A DNA stretch of 64,000 nt from Verrucomicrobiaceae bacterium (GTDB lineage Bacteria > Verrucomicrobiota > Verrucomicrobiia > Verrucomicrobiales > Verrucomicrobiaceae): positions 248,001 to 312,000 of the forward strand of contig CANGYJ010000006.1 in assembly GCA_947458455.1 (NCBI GenBank), read 5' to 3'. The number at the start of each line of letters is the position of its first letter. Position 1 is the stretch's first letter. The translations under genes and the position numbers were made by a program. This document shows positions 59,927 through 64,000 of the stretch, piece after piece. The notes beneath the pieces are model-generated. The model was not told the DNA's origin, ran no database searches, and worked only from the letters and a program-made list of their open reading frames with translations.

Positions 59927-60949
59927 ATGTCTGATGACAATTGCTTACCTTTCACTTCACCGCAGCTCTCGCGACGGCTGACCGTTTGGCTGGTCATGAT
60001 GGGCTTTGGGTTTCAGCCAATGGCGCATGCTGTGCTGTTTTACGATACTGGCAGCGCCGCGCACAACATCGCGGCGCCCACCGCAGCGTATGAGGACTCT
60101 GGCTGGCAGTTTCAAGGCTACTACGGTGCCTATCTGGGCACGATGATCGCTCCGCAATACTTCCTCACGGCGCAGCACATGGGCACGCAGGGGAGTTCCT
60201 TCGTCAGCGCAGGGCTTTTCAATGGCGGCGTCGATGTAACCTACACGATTGATGCCTCGGCAAACGGCGGCGCTGGCTACTGGGACATCGCAGGCAGCGA
60301 TCTGCGCATCATCAAGATCAACGAATACTTCCCCACCTACGCCACGCTCTACACCGGCAGTTCGGAGCAAGGCCTCGACATGGTGACGATGGGCCGCGGC
60401 GGCGTGCGCGGGGCAGACGTGATGGTCTCTGGCACGCTGCATGGCTGGAAACACAACAACGGCGACGGCGTGGCTCGCTGGGGTAGCAACATCGTGAGCG
60501 ATGCGACCACCATCCCCGGCCTCGGTGGCATGCTGGTGGCAGAGTTTGATGCCAGCGGCCCTGGGCAGACGACAGAGGAGGCGACGCTTTCGGTGGGCGA
60601 TTCCGGCGGGGGTGTATTTGTGAACGACGGCGGCATCTGGAAGCTCGCGGGCATCAATTACAGCGTGGATGGTCTGTTCGACACGAACAACACGACCGGC
60701 GACGGCACGCAGTTCAACGCAGCGCTGTTTGATCGCGGGGGTCTGTATCAAGGCAGCGATGGCCAGGGCTGGACGCTGATCCCGAATGTGGGCCCGGACA
60801 ATCCCTCCAGCATGTATGCCTCCCGCATTTCGACAAACGCCGCCGCCATCCAGGCCATCGCCGTGGTGCCGGAACCGCATGCGGTGATTTTGATCGCTAT
60901 CGCGGGCATGCTCACGATGAAGCGCAGGCAGCGCCGCGATCCACGCTAG
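59927..60949 (+). CDS. Trypsin-like serine protease with PEP-CTERM sorting signal
   Basis: The 340-residue protein has a signal peptide near residues 15-38, a trypsin-like domain with TAQHMG (His), SDLRIIKI (Asp) and LSVGDSGGGVFV (Ser), and a C-terminal PEP-CTERM signal: VVPEPHAVILIAIAGMLTMKRRQR, i.e. PEP motif, hydrophobic helix and basic tail. PEP-CTERM proteins are processed by an exosortase and usually end at the cell surface or in matrix material. The exosortase is outside the window. ATG 59927 is preferred over ATG 59840, which would add 29 residues before the signal. Confidence 0.85.
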   Translation: MSDDNCLPFTSPQLSRRLTVWLVMMGFGFQPMAHAVLFYDTGSAAHNIAAPTAAYEDSGWQFQGYYGAYLGTMIAPQYFLTAQHMGTQGSSFVSAGLFNGGVDVTYTIDASANGGAGYWDIAGSDLRIIKINEYFPTYATLYTGSSEQGLDMVTMGRGGVRGADVMVSGTLHGWKHNNGDGVARWGSNIVSDATTIPGLGGMLVAEFDASGPGQTTEEATLSVGDSGGGVFVNDGGIWKLAGINYSVDGLFDTNNTTGDGTQFNAALFDRGGLYQGSDGQGWTLIPNVGPDNPSSMYASRISTNAAAIQAIAVVPEPHAVILIAIAGMLTMKRRQRRDPR

Positions 60950-60972
60950 GCCTGAAATCGAAGATGGGAATC

Positions 60973-61097
60973 GCCGCAAAAGAGCGCAAAGAGAAGGGCA
61001 AGAGAACAAAACTTCATTCCGACACTTTTCACTCGGAAGGCGAATCGAGTGGATTCTCCAACGCTTTGATTTTGCGCTATTTGCGTTCCTTTGCGGC
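60973..61097. repeat. GCCGCAAA/TTTGCGGC inverted repeat region
   Basis: Left arm GCCGCAAAAGAGCGCAAAG and right arm CTATTTGCGTTCCTTTGCGGC lie about 75 bases apart in the gap after the PEP-CTERM gene. It is another GC/AT word-type inverted repeat. The gap 60950-61371 holds this and the 101-bp palindrome and no gene. Confidence 0.6.
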
Positions 61098-61151
61098 TGT
61101 TCATTCCCGTTTCTAGGTTAAGGCGTAACAATGCAGACCTGCATACGAAAT

Positions 61152-61252
61152 CGCGGCAGCGTGCTGGAGTGCTCCAGCCCTCTGGAGCTTTTCGAAGGAC
61201 TGTGAACGCTCGAAAGCGCCGGAGGCCCGGCGCAGTCCAGAACGCTGCCGCG
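61152..61252. repeat. 101-bp imperfect palindromic repeat, copy 2
   Basis: The same element as 22571-22671 in opposite orientation. Arms CGCGGCAGCG and CGCTGCCGCG and inner hairpins are conserved; the centre differs by a few bases. No gene. Confidence 0.85.
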
Positions 61253-61371
61253 AGTCTCCATCCACGGGTGTTAGCGAATGCTGTGGGAATCCACTACAAC
61301 AACATGCACCCGGCTAAGGCGCGGATCGTTGACAGACGAGGACCGCTGGCCGTGTTCTCTGCTGCCCCGCC

Positions 61372-64000
61372 ATGAAGTTGCCCGCCAGCCTTGCTTTTCT
61401 TGCCTTTATCACCTCGCTCGTCGCCCAAAAACCGGCCGAATCACCGTGGGGCGACTTCGTGGAGAAGGATTTTCCGTTCTTCAGCAGCGTGCTGGACTGT
61501 CGCGATGTCGGCAAAGGCTTTCCAAAGGACAATCTCACCCCGCGTGGCCTCATCCTGAACCTCGGGCACAACCTCTGGGCCTGCTTTGACACCGATCTTC
61601 TCCGCATCGCATGCATTTGGGAAGGCGAACCCGGCAAACCACCTGTCACCTCCGCCGCTCTGGCCCCCGGCTCGTATCACATCGCCGGTCAGAAGACCAA
61701 GGACGGCCAGGAAGACCTGCCGAAGCCAATTGGCAAGTTGTGGCTGGCAAATGGCATCTATCCCGGCTGGCAGGTTGGCGAGAAGCCGTGCTTCACTGAT
61801 CCGCGTGAGCCTGCGCCGAGTGAGGAGGAGGTGGGACGGGGGCCATCAGGACAATTTCATGCCATTTCTTCTCAAAGGCCTGTGGGCACCGATTTAGAGT
61901 ATTCCATTGGCAATGTAAGGATCACTGAGTGGCTGGCACATGGCGGGTCTGACGGGAGGCATGTGACCCGATGGTTCCGTGTTCCGCCTCATCAGGAACC
62001 TCTGATCGTGCATGTGGGTAGAAGCATTGATTCGCTGGAAGTGCTTTGTGCGAGTTCCACCGGCCTGAAAATGCAGCATGTGAACGGTTTCCAGTTCGTT
62101 GCACTTCGACCGTCGAGTTCTGAGTTTGAATTCGGCGTCAGCATCGGAAAGCACATCAAAGATGGAGAAACCACTTCTCGGCCACACCTGGGGGCCAAGG
62201 ATGCTTTGTGGCACCAGCCCCTCACCACCAAAGCCACGCTCTCCCAAAAGGCCGACGCCTACGCCATCGACGACATCCCACTGCCAGTGCCGAATCCTTG
62301 GAAGCGGAATGTGAGGCTCGCGGACATCGCGTTTCTGAATGACCAAGGCGATGCGGCGGGTGTGACCTTTGATGGCGATGTGTGGCTCATCTCGGGCTTG
62401 AAGGGCGATTTGGAGGCGGTGACGTGGAAGCGCTTCGCGAGCGGGCTGCATGAGCCGATGAGCATCGTGGCGAGGCCACGAACATCGAACGCAGAACATT
62501 CAACATCGAACATTGAACAGCGAAAGTCGGAAGCGCAGGATTCAAAGTTCAATGTTCAGAGTTCAATGTTCAATGTTGATCTGCTCGTCTTCGACCGCAA
62601 CGGCATCTGGCGTCTCGTCGATTCGAACCACGACGGCGAGTGCGACCGTTATGAGATGTTCTGCAATCTCTTCGCGCAGACGGCGGAGACGCGGGAGTTT
62701 CCGAATTCGATGAAGTTGGGACCGAAGAGTGAGCTTTACATCTCCAAAGGCGGCCAGGAAGGCACCACTCGCGGAAAGCACAACGGCACGGTGATCAAAG
62801 TGGCGGCGGATGGGAAGTCGTTTGAGGTGATCGGCTATGGATTGCGCCAGCCGTTCATCGGCGTGAATGCGCAGACGGGCCTGGTGACGGCGAGCGATCA
62901 GCAGGGGCATTATGTGCCCTCCACGCCGCTGCATCTTATCCGCGATCACCACTTTTACGGCCATCTGCCGACCATCACGGAGAAGGAGAAGTATCCCGAG
63001 GCCATCACCGATCCGCTGACGTGGATTCCGCATCCGGTGAATCCGAGCGGTGTGACGCAGACGTGGCTGCTCGGCTCAAAGATGGGTCCGGTGGATAAGG
63101 AGTTGATCCACATCGGCTACAACCGACCGGAGTTGTTCCGAGTCGTAGGACGAGTTTTCAACTCGTCACCGGAGAACGGGTTGAAAACCCGTTCTACAAC
63201 CGCCGTGGTGAGCTTCTCGCGAGAGTTCGATTTCCCCACACTGAATGCCATCGTGAATCCAGCGGATGGTCAGCTTTATGTCACCGGTTTCCAGGTGTGG
63301 GGCACCGTGGTGAAGCGCCTCAGCGGCCTCGCTCGCGTGCGCTGGACGGGCAAGCCGCGTGTCTTGCTGCAAGAGGTGACACCGACGGACCAAGGCCTCG
63401 TGCTTCGCTTCAATGAAAAGCTCGATGCAAAACTGGCGACGAACCCCGAAAGCTACAGCGCAGAGCGCTGGAACTACAAGCGCACGCCGGAGTATGGCAG
63501 CCCGCATTTAAAGCTGGATGGCAGCAACGGGCAGGAATGGCTGAACGCGAGCAGCGCCTACCTGAGCACGGATGGTAAAAGCGTGCTCGTAGCCTTCCCG
63601 GAAATGAAGGCCGTGCATCAAATGCGCATCGGCTGGGGACTGCAAAGTGCCGATGGACTCAAGGCAGCGAACACCGCCTATTTCACGCCGTGGGAACTCG
63701 CGACCTTCGATGCGGCAAAGCTGGGCTTTGAGCCCGGTTTGAAGGTCGATCTCACGCCGCGGAAATCCGCCGTAGCGGCCGCCGTGAAGCCCACCGTCGA
63801 GGAAGGCGAGCGTTTGTATCAAATGTTTGGCTGCATGGCCTGCCATAGCACGGATGGCACACTCGTGGGCAAGGTAGGACCGAGCTGGAAAGGCCTCTTC
63901 GGCACCGAGCGGGACATCGCGAAAGGTTTCAAAGGCAAGGTGAAGGCCGATGAGGCCTACCTGCGCGAGTCCATCACGAATCCGAGCGCGAAAGTGGTGA
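61372..64000 (+). CDS. DUF6797-beta-propeller-cytochrome c secreted protein (partial, runs off the end)
   Basis: The frame is open from ATG 61372 to the window end (876 codons). Residues 1-19 form a signal peptide. The N-terminus SPWGDFVEKDFPFFSSVLD...NLTPRGLILNLG...ACFDTDLLRIACIW matches DUF6797. A propeller-like region follows (DVWLISGLKGDLEAVTWKRFASGL, VFDRNGIWRLVDSNHDGECDRYEMF, SMKLGPKSELYISKGGQEG), and a single cytochrome c domain appears at the end (MFGCMACHSTDGTLVGKVGPSWKGLFG, haem motif CMACH). The family occurs in Verrucomicrobia/Planctomycetes beside sugar-oxidation genes; function is not shown. Two repeat elements are inserted in frame (62477-62578 and 63145-63197). Confidence 0.88.
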   Translation, partial: MKLPASLAFLAFITSLVAQKPAESPWGDFVEKDFPFFSSVLDCRDVGKGFPKDNLTPRGLILNLGHNLWACFDTDLLRIACIWEGEPGKPPVTSAALAPGSYHIAGQKTKDGQEDLPKPIGKLWLANGIYPGWQVGEKPCFTDPREPAPSEEEVGRGPSGQFHAISSQRPVGTDLEYSIGNVRITEWLAHGGSDGRHVTRWFRVPPHQEPLIVHVGRSIDSLEVLCASSTGLKMQHVNGFQFVALRPSSSEFEFGVSIGKHIKDGETTSRPHLGAKDALWHQPLTTKATLSQKADAYAIDDIPLPVPNPWKRNVRLADIAFLNDQGDAAGVTFDGDVWLISGLKGDLEAVTWKRFASGLHEPMSIVARPRTSNAEHSTSNIEQRKSEAQDSKFNVQSSMFNVDLLVFDRNGIWRLVDSNHDGECDRYEMFCNLFAQTAETREFPNSMKLGPKSELYISKGGQEGTTRGKHNGTVIKVAADGKSFEVIGYGLRQPFIGVNAQTGLVTASDQQGHYVPSTPLHLIRDHHFYGHLPTITEKEKYPEAITDPLTWIPHPVNPSGVTQTWLLGSKMGPVDKELIHIGYNRPELFRVVGRVFNSSPENGLKTRSTTAVVSFSREFDFPTLNAIVNPADGQLYVTGFQVWGTVVKRLSGLARVRWTGKPRVLLQEVTPTDQGLVLRFNEKLDAKLATNPESYSAERWNYKRTPEYGSPHLKLDGSNGQEWLNASSAYLSTDGKSVLVAFPEMKAVHQMRIGWGLQSADGLKAANTAYFTPWELATFDAAKLGFEPGLKVDLTPRKSAVAAAVKPTVEEGERLYQMFGCMACHSTDGTLVGKVGPSWKGLFGTERDIAKGFKGKVKADEAYLRESITNPSAKVV
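62477..62578. repeat. AACATTGAAC-type repeat inserted in the DUF6797 coding sequence
   Basis: Left arm CGAACATCGAACGCAGAACA and CATCGAACATTGAAC; right arm TTCAATGTTCAGAGTTC and CAATGTTCAATGTTG. The frame stays open and the insert encodes a Ser/Asn-rich stretch of about 34 residues where the homologous chain should run straight from VARP to LLVFDRNG. Confidence 0.8.
63145..63197. repeat. BIME inserted in the DUF6797 coding sequence
   Basis: GTAG, hairpin GACGAGTTTTCAACTCGTC, spacer, hairpin AACGGGTTGAAAACCCGTT, CTAC. The frame stays open and encodes VVGRVFNSSPENGLKTRSTT at about residues 591-610 of the protein. Confidence 0.82.

Noticed and set aside
1-64000. tRNA or rRNA genes
   Set aside because: No cloverleaf-like or rRNA-like segment could be identified by eye in the intergenic gaps.

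Overview
The window looks like chromosomal DNA of a member of the Verrucomicrobiota, probably of the Verrucomicrobiales/Prosthecobacter type. The evidence is the gene families: a PSD1-type planctomycete cytochrome c protein and a DUF1549/DUF1553 protein, a DUF6797 plus cytochrome c protein, a TIGR04073 exosortase-associated protein, a PEP-CTERM protease, a greatly enlarged GreA, a sulfatase and a DUF3500 protein. This is inference from content; no rRNA or tRNA gene was seen. Shine-Dalgarno sequences are rare before the starts.

Layout. 1-6.2 kb: tail of an unknown gene, a c-type cytochrome with a damaged leader, a sulfatase, trmO, a phosphotransferase and a fused rpiB-glyA gene. 6.3-13.3 kb: class II aldolase and large greA (minus), then a patatin-like phospholipase split by a 10-A run, then a TIGR04073 protein. 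13.3-25.8 kb: gatC-gatA, a decayed sensor kinase/response regulator remnant, a ROK regulator, DUF4407, signal peptidase I, a DapA-family protein, an orphan amino-acid binding lipoprotein, aspartate kinase, HU, a gamma-carbonic anhydrase-like protein and a DUF151 nuclease. 25.8-38.5 kb: an eight-haem cytochrome with HEAT and TPR repeats, a pectate-lyase-like protein, small proteins, the PSD1 and DUF1549 proteins facing each other across a 275 bp MITE-like element, two small membrane proteins and lpdA. 38.6-48.7 kb: an active S1C protease followed by an apparently inactive PDZ paralogue, an ABC permease/ATPase pair, recQ between two toxin-antitoxin pairs, phoH, trpF and a degenerate receiver protein. 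48.8-55 kb: remnants of a secretin and of a zinc-ribbon membrane protein, a PfkB kinase, a small protein/HNH pair, an amidase, an MFS transporter and DUF3500. 55-57 kb: a more AT-rich accessory patch with a DUF6953 protein, a secreted 13-residue repeat protein and tiny ORFs. 57-64 kb: radical SAM protein, ankyrin-L,D-transpeptidase fusion, PEP-CTERM protease, and a large DUF6797-cytochrome c gene that runs off the end.

Two features stand out. First, the DNA is rich in dispersed small repeats: REP/BIME hairpins with GTAG...CTAC ends, a 101 bp palindrome present twice in opposite orientation, short-word stutter repeats placed just before start codons, and copies inserted in frame inside two coding sequences. 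Second, several genes are broken or at an intermediate stage: the patatin poly-A frameshift, the cytochrome leader frameshift, the kinase/regulator remnant, the secretin remnant and the zinc-ribbon gene. The secreted repeat protein at 55.9 kb and the rpiB-glyA fusion are the most unusual intact proteins. No complete novel multi-gene system could be demonstrated from sequence alone.
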